Assembly: GCA_900088475.1 (NCBI GenBank)
Contig: FLMG01001436.1
Location: 47,721-111,720 of the forward strand
Length of the DNA stretch: 64,000 nucleotides
From: Hyphochytrium catenoides
Taxonomy: Eukaryota; Sar; Hyphochytriomycetes; Hyphochytriales; Hyphochytriaceae
Direction of reading: 5' to 3'
Positions 22,896 to 33,992 of this stretch are shown here, one piece after another. The first letter of the stretch is position 1. Each line of letters starts with the position of its first letter. The translations under genes were made by a program, and so were the position numbers. The notes under the pieces are model-generated. The model ran no database searches. It saw nothing but the letters and a program-made list of their open reading frames with translations, and was not told the origin of the DNA.

Positions 22896-22957
22896 GCTAC
22901 TAGGCTAAAGGAAGAGGGCATCCTTTGCTACTAGGCTAAAGGAAGAGCGCATCCTTG
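22896..22957. repeat. Tandem duplication of 31 bp
   Basis: Two copies of GCTACTAGGCTAAAGGAAGA followed by G(G/C)GCATCCTT, starting at 22896 and 22927 (period 31). They differ at one base in the aligned 30 bp. The block lies about 100-160 bp upstream of the RING-LON start codon. Confidence 0.85.
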
Positions 22958-23057
22958 ATGCGAAGGTGCGGTAGCTGCAAGCTGGCACAACGTATCTGTT
23001 ACGAGTCCCTTAGAGCCCATCACCACCAAGCACAGGGCCCTGTGAAAGGGGGTTACA

Positions 23058-25212
23058 ATGACTAGCGTCAGCAAACATGATGATGCCGTTCAGGCTGCTT
23101 CTGCGACTCCTATAGCGCTGGACGTCATCCGCGATGATCTTGAATGCCCGCTTTGCTTCAAGGTGAGCAGTTCGATGCGTTCTAGTCTCCATGACGCTAA
23201 CCCTTCGTCTGTAGCTCTTCTACCAACCAATCTGTACTCCATGCGGTAGGCCAATTGTCGCTCTGTGGCGTTGGGTGACCGTGGATTTAACCCTCGATCT
23301 CTCTGCAGGTCACACACTGTGCAGGACATGCATAAGAAAGGCGGTACAAGCCAAGCAGCAGTGTCCAATCTGTAAGCTTATATCAACGTTGTTACTTGTT
23401 GTTGATCTAATAGCTCACGCTGTTCTGTTAGGTCGGACTCCTTGCCACTCCGACATCAGCGAGGTCTGGTTATTAATGCTGCTTTGGGCCACCATAGTCT
23501 TTTCTGACCTGCCTGCCTTTCTGATCTATAGAATCCGCCAAACTATCTCCTGGCAAAGCTCATTGGCCAGCTATTTCCTGATGAACAAAAGGCTAGGATT
23601 TTAGAGGCACAAGAAGAACAAAAGGAAGAAAAGTCCAGACAATACCGCTTGTCCATATTTATTCTCAAGATGCTCGTCTTCCCGGGGGAGACTATCAATC
23701 TAAGTAGGACACATTTTGGTTCCCTGCCCCTTCCACCAGCCCCTATATCTCTCTTTCTGCCAACCCACACCATTGCGTGGAAAGATTTTCTTGAAGTGTG
23801 CCATTTGAACACCAGTCTAACGATGGAACTAACAGACGTTTTCGAGCCGCGCTACCATGTACTTGTCCAGAGGGCTTTGGAGGGTAATCGTCGCTTTGGC
23901 ATTCACTTCGATGTAAAGTATCAAAAGCGTCTTAGCCTTCACTTGTCAGGCATTCTTAGCAATTTCCATTTCATCTTCTCTTTGCCCCCATAGGCACCAG
24001 TTGGTTCACTTATGGAGATCACTTCTGTAGCTGCCCTCCGTGATGGTAGAATCCTTCTTAGTGCTCGTTGCATAGGGTAAGCCTGTTCAACCTCAACATG
24101 GTGATCTATTAGCAAAGGATGCTAGTCTATTCCTAACTCGCATGCTGCTAGACGTTACACCGTCGCAGGTCCCGGTGAGGTAGATGAGAGTGCTTATGGG
24201 CTGGTCTACTGTCAGGTCCATAATGCTGAAGACGAACCCTTGGACTTTGATAATGGTAAGGTGAGGAATCTTGGCGTCAATGCGCTCCTTCAAGCTCGTG
24301 GCGGTCTGTCTTGCTCGCTCCCTACTCTACTGCGCTAGGACTCTATTATGCGGTAAGCCTTTCCCTCCTCCATCTTTCTTGGTGTACCTCTTTCAACGCC
24401 CGATGCCCTTTAACCCATGCTGTAACAAGACCATTTCTGCTCTTAACCTTCCCAGATACGGCTGCAGTTGAGCGAAGTCAAGAGCTTATGGAAGCCGCTA
24501 GAGTGTTATTTGATCATTTTCGGAGCACATTGAGCCCTAGCGACCTCCAGGAACTGATCGCACGGTATATGGAAACGTTACATCTGACATTTACTCTTCT
24601 CCGCCTGCAGCGTTCTTACTCATCATTCCCACACTTTGTATCCTTGCTCTTTGGATATCAGTCACGGGCAGGTCAGTCCATCGGCTTCGGCGTCCTCACT
24701 AGGGCTTTGGCTGACAACAATTCTTCGCTTGCCACACAGAGACAAGGTAAGCGAATTTTCGTTGTCTGGTGTGTGTAGTCTTCCAGAGTGTAACCTTCTC
24801 TGGCCCATGCAAAGCTCCGTCTATTTTCCTCGATGAATGCCCTTGATCGACTGGAGTTTGTGGTCAACCACATGCGAACCATAAAAGAGCACACGGACAA
24901 CTCCACTCAAGATGAAACATCGAGAAGTACGTTCATGCGCAACGTGTTTGTAAGTTAGCGTACGAGCCTCCTTCGCCATTATGCCACCCATCCTGCTCTC
25001 TCACAGAGGTGTCCTTCTCCGTTTCTTCATGTGCTGGGTTCTGTTTCACAGGAGCTGGCCTTTTAAGCAGTCGAGCAGTATTTGACCTAGCTGGTCCCTC
25101 TTCACCTGATATTTCGACGCGTACGGTCATTTTAGTCCTTCTTCTTGCTGCTGTCTACTACTATCTGTTTAACAACTCCGCTTGGCTTCGAGACATTGCC
25201 CGATGGCATTAA
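23058..25212 (+). CDS. RING finger-LON domain protein with C-terminal membrane anchor
   Basis: Twelve exons join in phase from ATG 23058 to TAA 25210-25212: 23058-23162, 23215-23245, 23309-23371, 23432-23463, 23532-23703, 23836-23912, 23994-24076, 24152-24255, 24456-24564, 24611-24746, 24815-24926 and 25052-25212, about 394 residues. Residues about 30-67 form a C3HC4 RING (LECPLCFKLFYQPICTPCGH, then LCRTCIRKAVQAKQQCPIC). The LON substrate-binding domain follows (LSIFILKMLVFPGETINL, VFEPRYHVLVQRALEGNRRF, SARCIG, GLWLTTILRLPHRDK, SMNALDRLEFVVNHM). This order is that of LONRF-type E3 ubiquitin ligases, without their TPR repeats. The last exon adds a single strongly hydrophobic segment, TVILVLLLAAVYYYLF, about 17 residues before the stop, so the protein is probably tail-anchored in the ER or mitochondrial outer membrane with RING and LON facing the cytosol. 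Confidence 0.88.
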
Positions 25213-25252
25213 TATATAAAGTCTGATGGTATGAGAGCCCTTTAGTTCCCAA

Positions 25253-26033
25253 TCATTGAGGTAGAGCCGTGTCTTGATTGGCTTTCCTTCCACCTAATAT
25301 GTGGAACACCGGGATGTCTTGAAGCTCTCTCCGTGCACATAAATACTCGCCTGTGGGGTAAAAGAGAGGTAAAGCACATGAGGGGCCCCGGGTCTCAAGG
25401 AAGTGGTGAATAGGCAATACTCACCCAAGAACACTGTTATAGCGAAAGAGACCAGCATCGCAATCCACCATTCCCAATGGTTGGGAATTCCCTAAGAGTA
25501 CCAAACGTAAGATACACCTTTGCTGCGACCCTGGCAGGGCGGTGTGCTCGAGGGGCGGACTCGTACGGAGAGACTTACCGAGTACACGGAGACAACCATG
25601 AAATGGATAAAGTACAGAGTGAACCCAAAATCGAGGCACTTCTTTGATCTCTCCACAATCAGCATCAGTGTTACGGCACTATTTGAGAGGTTAGGTTTCT
25701 CATGTACCGTCCCAGGATCAATGGAGAGACTTACCAACCTACAGCAGCAATCCAAAAGGCGAAGACATAGGTCCATCCAACCGCAGTGGCGAAAGTAATC
25801 TCTCGATGATCCCAAAGGGGCTTCACTCCGAAAACGGGGGTCGCCATGAGAAGGTGCATGAAGCCTAGAACAGTAAGACAAGCGCAATAAAAGCAGAGCT
25901 GCGTGATCCTGTGAGTTAATGCGTCCCTGCCGGCAGCATTTGAGACATAGGACTACTAGCCCACCTGAAGTGCCACGATTTGCCTGACAATAACTCTTGG
26001 GCCCCATTGGGCCTTCCTATACATCTTTCCCAT
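25253..26033 (-). CDS. SYS1: SYS1 Golgi membrane protein
   Basis: Five exons join in phase from ATG 26033 to TGA 25253: 26033-25965, 25898-25735, 25678-25579, 25491-25425 and 25350-25253, 165 residues against about 156 for human SYS1. The N-terminus QWGPRVIVRQIVALQ matches the family's WDPLLILSQIVLMQ. Four hydrophobic segments follow, with the signature RSKKCLDFGFTLYFIHF and a C-terminal GEYLCARRELQDIPV. SYS1 is a four-span membrane protein of the trans-Golgi network that recruits the GTPase ARFRP1/Arl3 and through it Arl1 and golgins. The gene is convergent with the RING-LON gene, with only about 40 bp between the two stop codons. Confidence 0.93.
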
Positions 26034-27285
26034 TTCACCAAAGTGTTACGCTGACAATGGGCCTGCCAGAATACCACTTCTACCCTATAACGTGCTCAGA
26101 CATAGTCTCTGTTTGCTCACTAAGACTTTGAAGACTGAGCTCCTCGAGATCGAGCTGAAGGCTGCATTCCGATGGAGACAAGTAGAAGAGACACCAACAG
26201 CAGCGTTCAATACTGAGCCAATGTCATCCAAGGTCCTCCGAGAGGTCCTGACAGTTCAACAGCGCGATTTTTCTCAATAAACTAGAGTCTGTCTTCCTTT
26301 CCCCTTCAGATCCGCACTTTCTTCTCTGAGAGATTTAGTAAGTAAATCAACCAACAAATACCCACGTGTTAGGAATACTTGGACTTATAATGGTACCAGC
26401 GAACTCCAACAAAACTTGTTGTACGACTTTACCAAAGTATCGGTCATACTGAGGAACATCGAACTGAAAGAAATAAATCATTGAGAATTTACAGTGAATC
26501 TTCCGATAGTCTCGACTCTATTCTACCCTAGACTAACTGCTGCCTTTAGATGAATCTTTCAAAGAGGTTGCAATAAACCTTTAGCAGTAGGTACACACTC
26601 ATGAAGGGACAGAACAAGGGGTAGGAAGAAAGCAGACAACAACAGGGAAAGTGGTTCTCAACAGGGCGTTTCTTGGTCTATTATATTATCCGTGTTATTT
26701 ATTAGAGCTGAGTGAACAACAGAAAGGAACAGGCGGAAAACATGTGGACAAAAGCTTGCCATTCTATCACAGCTGGAAGCTCTTTCCAGCTTCTTTCTTC
26801 TTGGACGGGCCCAGCCCAAGGGCCTCCATAATGTAAAGGGTTTGTTTGTGAGGCAACAGCGACCGGTTGTACGAATGTGGGGCTTTGTGGCTGTTCGTGG
26901 GTCAGAGCTCAACAGCGTTCTGATCCGCGTACAAGTAACTCTAGCGATTGTGGCCGCCGAAAGTGTCTGACGCTGACATGGGAATCTGACTAGCGAATTC
27001 TTGCTGACTCAATTAGAAGGCCAAGGCGACGGCTATAGAGTAGTTATGTTTACGCTTATCGTGTTTACCACTGCTATATGGAGACCTTAAAGACAGTAAA
27101 CGCAGAAACATATTCGAAGACGGGTGCGGCTAGACGGCAAGCGATGACTAGAGAGAATGCATTCTGAGGCACGTATTCTACTTATGCTCAACGCCTGTGC
27201 CTGACCATCTTGCGGTGTAATCAAAATTTGTAACGATTGGTTAAGTTGGCGCTTTATGCCTACCTCCACCTCCGAAGCGTCCAGC
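26034..27285. other. Upstream region of SYS1 and REEP genes with unresolved exon-like pieces
   Basis: About 1.25 kb between divergent start codons. On the minus strand one possible exon at about 26462-26396 encodes FDVPQYDRYFGKVVQQVLLE between good acceptor and donor sites, and an ATG at 26830 opens MEALGLGPSKKKEAG. A terminal exon near 26325 could close the frame. A small minus-strand gene is therefore possible, but the joins are not secure and no family was recognised. A plus-strand frame at 26092-26280 starts at GTG, not ATG, and is probably a shadow. Confidence 0.3.
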
Positions 27286-28120
27286 ATGGCGCATAGACAT
27301 CAACCATCACTAGACACAAGAATTCTCGAAGGACTGGCCAATCATCCTTTGTCAGTCTTGTGCATCTTAGCTGGAGGTTTCGGTGGCTGCCTATTCTTGT
27401 ATGTCGTCGGCATGAAGCTTCTCTGGTAAGTCCATCATCCCTCGTGGGTTATCATCGCCAAGACGATTGAGGAGAGCCTGACTCCAACTTTGACAAGTAG
27501 CAACGTGGTATGCGTCCTTTACCCCCTTTTCAAGTCATTCGACTCGAAGGAACTATCTCCCGAGCAGCACCGTCAACAGTGGTAAGAGACGCTGTAAGCT
27601 GGCTGAACTTTGGCGCCTTCTCGCCCTAACAGATAGCCATTTTGCTCTCTTTCTCGTACAAGGCTGACGTACTGGGTCCTTCTTGGAGGCTTCAGCATCT
27701 TTGAGGTGTTCTCCAACACGATCCTTGCCTGGTAACGTTGCATGCAACTGTTCTAGACAGGCAGATAGCCGCCTCTTACTATTCTTTTTGCTCTCATAGG
27801 ATCCCATTCTATTACGGCTTCAAGGGGGTATTCTTTCTATGGTGCATGATACCCCAGACTTTAGGGGCACAAATGTTCTACACGTCCCTCATACTCCCGT
27901 TGCTGACGGCACCGGTCTCAGATGTCAACCATCTCATGAAGCAAGTAACTAAAAACGCCATCGACCAGTCTCTTCAAGGACTTGTACCTAGTGCAAGTGC
28001 AATCAAGGAGGACATCCTAATGGTAAAAGTTCCCAATATTTTACGGCTATTCTTTACCTCAACTCACGTACGACGTCCTAGGATGCCGATGTAAATGTCG
28101 TACAGGCGACAATCGGCTAG
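27286..28120 (+). CDS. REEP/DP1/HVA22-family ER-shaping membrane protein
   Basis: Five exons join in phase from ATG 27286 to TAG 28118-28120: 27286-27425, 27501-27581, 27663-27731, 27800-28022 and 28082-28120, 183 residues. After a first hydrophobic pair the TB2/DP1/HVA22 core is clear: NVVCVLYPLFKSFDSKE, then QQWLTYWVLLGGFSIFEVFS, then WIPFYYGFKGVFFLWCMIPQ. A C-terminal amphipathic region follows. Proteins of this family insert hairpins in the ER membrane, stabilise tubule curvature and bind microtubules or traffic receptors. The length and the two hairpins fit the REEP5/6 (DP1/Yop1) subgroup rather than the longer REEP1-4. No N-terminal signal peptide is present beyond the membrane helix. 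Confidence 0.93.
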
Positions 28121-28218
28121 CCCGCAGGCGTTAGCCACATATCATTTCTATAATGTACAATAAATACTCCTATCGCTCTGTCCTGCCCCAGTCTTCGCAG
28201 AATGCTGCTAGGTGACTC

Positions 28219-28827
28219 TCAGTATGGGCTTGCATGCCCGTTCCAGTTTTCGGGCACAGGTTCTAAGCTGCCGCGATGATTCCCGAGTCCCAGGTTGGAC
28301 TTCCGCCAGGTGTAGGTGGCGTCAGCTGAGACGAGGACGATGGGGAGCATAAACATTCTGGTGAAGACGCTGGTCAGTGTCTGGCATCCCTTACAGCTAG
28401 AGCCAGGGTGGTAGTAGGCAGCGTAGACGGCGAGCACATCCTTCCAGAATCGAAAGAGCTGCTTTGCCCGTAACTCCTGTACATCTTCTCTTAGGTGACT
28501 TTGCCAACGCTTTCTAGGAAAAGGGGTACTATTGAGAGCCCCGACCACCTGAGTACATCGGTTGCAAGTTTCGATAAGAAGATTTAGCCTCCAGGCTAGT
28601 TGCCGCTTAATCCGATGGAGGTCGCTAAACCGGTGCTGAACAATCCAGCGCTGTCCTCCTTTTACGTCGCTAATAAAGAAAGCATATAGTGTGGATGGTT
28701 GTTCATGGTGTTGCCGTAGCTTCTGCAAAAGACATGTCTTCGCTGAAGTTGACTTGTTCGTTCCGGGAACAGTTAGCCCGGGCCTGACAAATACTCCCTG
28801 CACAACTATCTTCAGCAACCCGCCCAT
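28219..28827 (-). CDS. PX-domain protein
   Basis: A single-exon frame of 202 residues from ATG 28827 to the stop at 28219. The central part is a PX phosphoinositide-binding domain: TLYAFFISDVKGGQRWIVQH as the first strands, then HRFSDLHRIKRQL, the RRFSxF-type lipid-binding motif. FPRKRW serves as the proline-containing loop, and a LRAKQLFRFWKDVLAVYA helix closes the domain. It likely binds PI3P on endosomes. The C-terminal 45 residues have no recognised domain. A shared intron upstream cannot be excluded, because the minus frame 29123-28812 is open, but no good acceptor links it. Convergent with the REEP gene. Confidence 0.72.
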   Translation of the reverse strand: MGGLLKIVVQGVFVRPGLTVPGTNKSTSAKTCLLQKLRQHHEQPSTLYAFFISDVKGGQRWIVQHRFSDLHRIKRQLAWRLNLLIETCNRCTQVVGALNSTPFPRKRWQSHLREDVQELRAKQLFRFWKDVLAVYAAYYHPGSSCKGCQTLTSVFTRMFMLPIVLVSADATYTWRKSNLGLGNHRGSLEPVPENWNGHASPY

Positions 28828-31599
28828 CTGCCTGCTACCAAGTAGTCTTGCGTTTTCAATACCACTGCCACGCTATCCCAGCGTTTGGGAGGGTGAGACC
28901 TCAGTACAAAGAGGCCATCGTGATAAATCGGATTGCGATCCCGTTTGCAGGTAGTAGATACGATGTACCCTGCCAAACTAGCTTTCAGAGGGAACACCTG
29001 GCAACACCAACCACGAGCTGCGGGCCCTACTTTAGTGAAGCTAGCCCGATGAGCTTGAAATGCCGGTAAGGAAGAAGCAAGCTCTTTAGAAGCTGAAGAC
29101 TCTGATCCTGGATCGAGCTTCACCTGACCTGAGAATCGTTTAGCTCCAAATCCCTAATGACCTTGCGTGCCAAGTTTCATCTGCTCGCTGCTATAGCGAG
29201 GAACGGAACATCGGAGAATCTCAAAACCCATCTTAAGCCTTGTAGAACTCTGTTTATCAGCGTCTGATAGCGGGACAGTCTTTCCCTCATAAGTTCTATC
29301 GCCTGTCTCTCTGACAGCACGCCAACAGCCATTCACCTGGAGTCTATCTTTTGATTGTGGTGTAACCGACGAAAAAGGATGGACCTGACCGAAAAGATTC
29401 AGAGCTGGGCTGTATGTTAAGCCCAGCACAACCGAAAATACGCATAGAACCAGCCTGCTTATAGAAACATCACTGCAGATAAGTAGTAGGACCGAACGAT
29501 AGGAGAACTGTTCTGGAAATAATGAGACAGGCGAAGGTTCAAGGCAATGCAGTAGAAATAGAACGACTGCTTGATGCTTGAAGGCCTCGCTTCATGAGTT
29601 TGGCTCTCTTGCAGGTTGAGCTTCGGTCTCATGCTCACACGCTCGCTCATTCAGTTGGTGGTGTCTGTCCCTGTACACTAGAAGAACTACCAATACCTCC
29701 TCTTGTTGTTGCTTGGTCATCAGCGCGATTCATCTATTGAGAACTCTTGTTGCGGTGGTAGACAGTTTCTGACGACGTGACGTACGTCTGTAGAAGAAGG
29801 AGAAGGAGAGTTACGTACAGGGCCCTTGCTGCTGTTGCTGCGGTGGGGCTGCGGGCATCTATTGTCAAACCAAGGTAGAAGAGACGATTACCATCTTTCC
29901 ACCTGGGGAGACCTATATTTCACTTTCTAGAACAGAGCAATTTGTTGAGGACTACTACTACTCATCAACCACCACTGTAATAAGCTCTGCAAGGGTCACA
30001 TTGGAGCTTTGCGAGGACCTGCATTGCATACTGCTGTCAGCAACATCAGAACATAATCATGCTGCACTCTGCTGTGGCGAGCACGAGCGAGGTCACCCTG
30101 GTTTATTGCGGTGCTACCTTTGTAAAATGCGGGAAAGCAGCGGTACACCTGAGAGTATTTCGAGCCTTTGCACTTAGTAGGGACGTTCAATCATCATGCC
30201 AGGAAAGTGGAGGTCAATCAGACAGAAGCACCCCCTTATTAGCTCAATCTTAAGGCGCGATGGGCTCCTTCTTTATCTCTAGTGTTTTGCTTGCTCCCTT
30301 CATTAACGTTAACTTGTCGCCACTATCTTCTTATCACCGCGTTGCGTAGTAAGACATTGGATTCCCTTTACTGCCAACGATATTTGACCGCCCACCCTTC
30401 ATCGGCCTCCGAGAATAAGTCTTCAGGTGCACAACGAGGGTCTCACCGCCGATGCATTTGCCTGCATCTCCCACCAGCCGTAGAAGTTGTTATTGTTAGT
30501 TGTCGAAAAGGAGAAACCACCGCTGCGGGACTTGCTTCTTCTTCTCGTGGCCCACAAAAGAATCAAAGCTCCGCGTCATTCCGCAGCAGAGCAAGGATAA
30601 GGATAGAATAACTATTAAGTACGAATATTATGACTCGGTCCTCCCCAAACCGGACAGCGGGGGTACCAGAAAATCAAACAAGCAGGTATCTTCTTCCTCC
30701 CTCCTTCTTCTCTGTCCTCCTTGCTCATCATCTAGACGTGTAGTACTGCTGGTTGACTGCTGGTACTTCTCACCGATACCTTCCCATAAATTAGAGCGCA
30801 TCGCGGTGGGCCAAGGCATCGATGCAAGTGATCTATTATGGGCTCGTTCTCATGCCTCAACACCGCGCGCCATAATGATAACGACCATCATAAGACAATG
30901 GTGGTGGACTAGCAGCAGCGACGAGCCTTATCATGTTCTTCCTCTTCTCCTCGCTCCCAGCGGCCAGGGTTCTGCCTTATAGAAAATGGCCTTCTTCCCA
31001 CTGTAAACTGGCGCCTACATTTCAACCATGTAGGCGAAGAAGAGTTCCTGTCAGGGATAACTGGCATGTAAAGTGCTACTATTTGTGATACAAGGAATGC
31101 TAATCCTAATAAGTATGACCAGCCAACCAGCCATTTTACCCCTCTGCGCCCAAGTGATAGGAGTGATCGCTTCCATCATCAATCAACTCATCACTCGAGG
31201 AATAAGCGAGGTATCTTCTGAGCTTCTCTGCTTTATCATCACTGAGCAGAGATGCCACACTACTTTGAGGCTTGCTAAGCTGATGGAGACAATGCAGAAG
31301 AGATTGGTCTCCCTTGACGTACCAGCAAATAGTGAAGGAAGGAGAGGAGATAGGGGAGTAAGTCGTCTTCAATAAAGGAGGGAGACAAGTCCTGCTAAGT
31401 AGGAGAGAAAAGAAACGTCTTAACTCCAACAAGGGCTCGTGAGCATCCGAGCTGGACTTCAGGTACGCAGCATGCATGCAGGTGTATGAAGGACTCAGCC
31501 AACTCTGTTCGCTGTCAAGCACACTAGACTGCTTCAGGGCTTTGGCACTTTCTATCAGTCCTCGTCTCACTTTCTTGTCCGCATTCGTCTATTTACAGA
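28828..31599. other. Long stretch with weak, unassigned coding signals
   Basis: About 2.8 kb between the PX gene and the Hsp70 gene. Three pieces look partly coding. On the minus strand at 29154-29470 one frame reads RLVLCVFSVVLGLTYSPALN, like a signal peptide or membrane helix, and ends in a 70-residue polar tail. On the plus strand at about 30560-30685 a frame ends ITIKYEYYDSVLPKPDSGG before a donor-like GTATCT. On the minus strand at 31136-31570 a Ser-rich segment ends SSSDELIDDGSDHSYHLG. None could be assembled into a complete gene and no family was recognised. One or more fast-evolving small genes probably lie here. Confidence 0.3.
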
Positions 31600-33992
31600 A
31601 TGTCGTCGGGCAAGAAAAGAACAGAGAAGAGAGCGTCAAATGTAGCTGCTAGCAAGGAGAACAATGCAGCACAGTCTGCTGCTTCAGCACCAGAGCAAGT
31701 CGTAATAGGAATAGATTTCGGTACAACCCATTGCTCTGTAGGGATTTGGCAGAATGGCCGGGCAGAAGTCATTGCGAACGAACAGGTTTGAGTCCATAAT
31801 ATTTCCATAATAGCTGTCAAAGCTCAGATTTCACTCGCCCAGGGCAACCGGTCTACTCCATCGGTTCTCAGCTACAGCGAAACGGAGCTGCTTGTTGGTG
31901 AGGCGGCAGAGTCTAAGATGCATAAGAATTCAGCAAATACAGTCTTTGACATCAAACGACTCATGGGAAAGAAGTTCAGCGATCCTGACATACAAAGGCT
32001 AATAAAGAGATGGCCCTTCAAGGTTATAGCTGGCCCTGACGACACCTGCCGCATAGTGGTTCAGTATCAAGGTTAGCGTCTTCGGATTCTCAAGATATAC
32101 ATTAGCTATGACTGAGCGGGCAATGACATCTATAGGCAAAGAGAAAGTGTTATCTCCTGAAGAGGCGGCCGGGACATTACTAAGAAGAATCAAAGCTCAA
32201 GCCGAGAGTTACCTAGGAAAGACTGTAACCACAGCTGTGATTGCCGTCCCAGTTTCATTCACCACGGCGCAACGCCAATCGATGTTGGAGGCAGCAAAAA
32301 TAGCGAAACTTCATGTAAAGCGGCTTATCAATGAACCAACCGCTGCAGTTCTGGCGTATGGAATGGACCATCACGGTACAGGCCAAAGGAATGTCCTAGT
32401 TTTCGATCTAGGAGGGGGCACGCTGGGAGTAACACTTATCTACGTGGACGAAGGAATGCTGACGGTGGAAGCTACGCACGGGGACAATCACCTGGGAGGA
32501 GAAGACTTTGATGACCGCCTGACGGATCACTTCATGAAGGAGTTCAATAGAAAGACGAGGATGGATATCTCTGATAATAAGCGCTCACTCATTCGCCTAA
32601 GAACAGCCTCTGAGAGAGCCAAGAAAATTCTGTCTCAGCAGACACAGGCTGCGGTCGATATTGACTCTCTTTATGACGGAGTCGACTTCTCTTCTCGTAT
32701 ATCCAGAGCTCGCTTCGAAGACCTCATATTTGATTACATTAGGGAGACGAAGGCTCACGTCGAACAGGTCAGTGAACCCGAGAGTCTGCTTTCTTTCCCT
32801 CTCTTCCCACTTAAGCCATAACGTCAAACCCTTGTAGGTTTTAAAAGAGGCAGAACTAGAGGTGGACGATGTCGATGATGTTTTAGTTGTCGGTGCTGCC
32901 AGCAGAGTCCCACGTATCCAGGCAATGCTAGAGTCAATGTTTGGCGGTGCTTCTAAGGTGCTAACAACGGCGACAACTCTACTTTGTTGTCTTATGGTGT
33001 TGAAAGTTTTGCCTGATAGTTCCGTGGCCACGCTCCTTGTATTAACTCCTTGCATTAACAGATTCAGTCCAAGGTGACTCCCGAGGAGGCCGTCGCACTC
33101 GGAGCTACTATTCAAGCGGCAATTTTGGCAGAGACTCCTGATTTCGAAGTTCCCGATCTGACTGCGGTTGACGTCGTTCCTCTCAGCCTCGGTCTTGAGA
33201 CTCAAGGCGGAGTCATGAGCGTTCTCATTGAGCGCTACGCCTTGCTGCCGGTAAGTATCTAGTTGAAGTGACAATGTTCGTTAAAGAGACCAATTCTATG
33301 CTCTTTTGATATAGGCATCCAAGAAAGTTGTCTGCTCCACTCAGCAGGACGAACAGACCTCAGTTTGCGTCAAAGTTTACGAAGGAGAAAGACAGCTAGT
33401 GGCTGACAACACGCTTCTGGGCTATTTCGTCCTGGATGGCATACCGCCGATGCCTCGTGGCGTACCTGTCATTTCTATAGAGTTTGTCGTTGACGAAAGC
33501 GGAGTCCTCCGGGTCAGCGCTGTAGAGAGCAGTTCAGAAAAGGCAGTTGAGCTAGTGGTCCAGCCGCAAGGTGATAGACTGAGCAAGGAAGGTAGGTCAA
33601 TCACTGTATTTCCCATGAGGATCAGCATAGGAGTAACGCCCCTTGCTGGTGTAGATGTGGAGGAGATAGCAAAAGAAGCCGATGAAATGCTAGAGGAGGA
33701 TGAGGAGAAGGTAGAGGCAATCCAAGCCTGTGTTGGCCTTCAGAATTTCGTAGACCAGGCATTGCGAGACAGACGGACTTCTGAAGAAAGACAGCAGCTA
33801 TTAGAAGAGAAGCAGTGGCTGCAAACAGGCAGCGGACATCCAGCAAGTGTCTACTCCGCCAGACTTGCTCGCATCAAGCAGCTCTGCAAGATGTCAGAGA
33901 AGGGGCATTCTTCGACTACCCATGAACCGACCACACCCTCTACTTCTGCCCCTCCAGCCGCTGCCGCTCTTGTCGATTTGGATATGGATTAG
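31600..33992 (+). CDS. Divergent Hsp70-family protein
   Basis: Seven exons join in phase from ATG 31600 to TAG 33990-33992: 31600-31785, 31843-32071, 32106-32767, 32838-32957, 33062-33250, 33315-33591 and 33655-33992, about 666 residues. A Lys/Ala/Ser-rich extension of about 33 residues precedes the nucleotide-binding domain (VVIGIDFGTTHCSVGIW, INEPTAAVLAYG, GDNHLGGEDFDDRL). The linker and beta-sandwich follow (VVPLSLGLETQGGVMSVLIE, GVPVISIEFVVDESGVLRVS), then a short helical lid. Two nucleotide motifs are altered. Phosphate-2 reads DLGGGTLGVT where canonical Hsp70s have GGGTFDVS, losing a catalytic Asp. The adenosine motif reads VVGAASRVP instead of VGGSTRIP. No EEVD or ER-retention tail is present (ends VDLDMD), so the protein is probably cytosolic or nuclear. 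It may be a regulatory Hsp70 with weak ATPase rather than a general chaperone. Confidence 0.9.

Larger units (their letters stand above)
21906..23057. other. Intergenic, repeat-rich, upstream of CARMIL and RING-LON genes
   Basis: About 1.15 kb between two divergently transcribed start codons. It contains a GA-rich microsatellite (22368-22590), an assembly gap and a short tandem duplication, listed separately. Open frames across the GA tract encode only Arg/Glu or Ser/Leu repeats and are not genes. Both promoters must lie here. Confidence 0.5.

Noticed and set aside
26092-26280. Plus-strand frame starting upstream of SYS1
   Set aside because: It begins at GTG, has no family match and overlaps the SYS1 promoter side.
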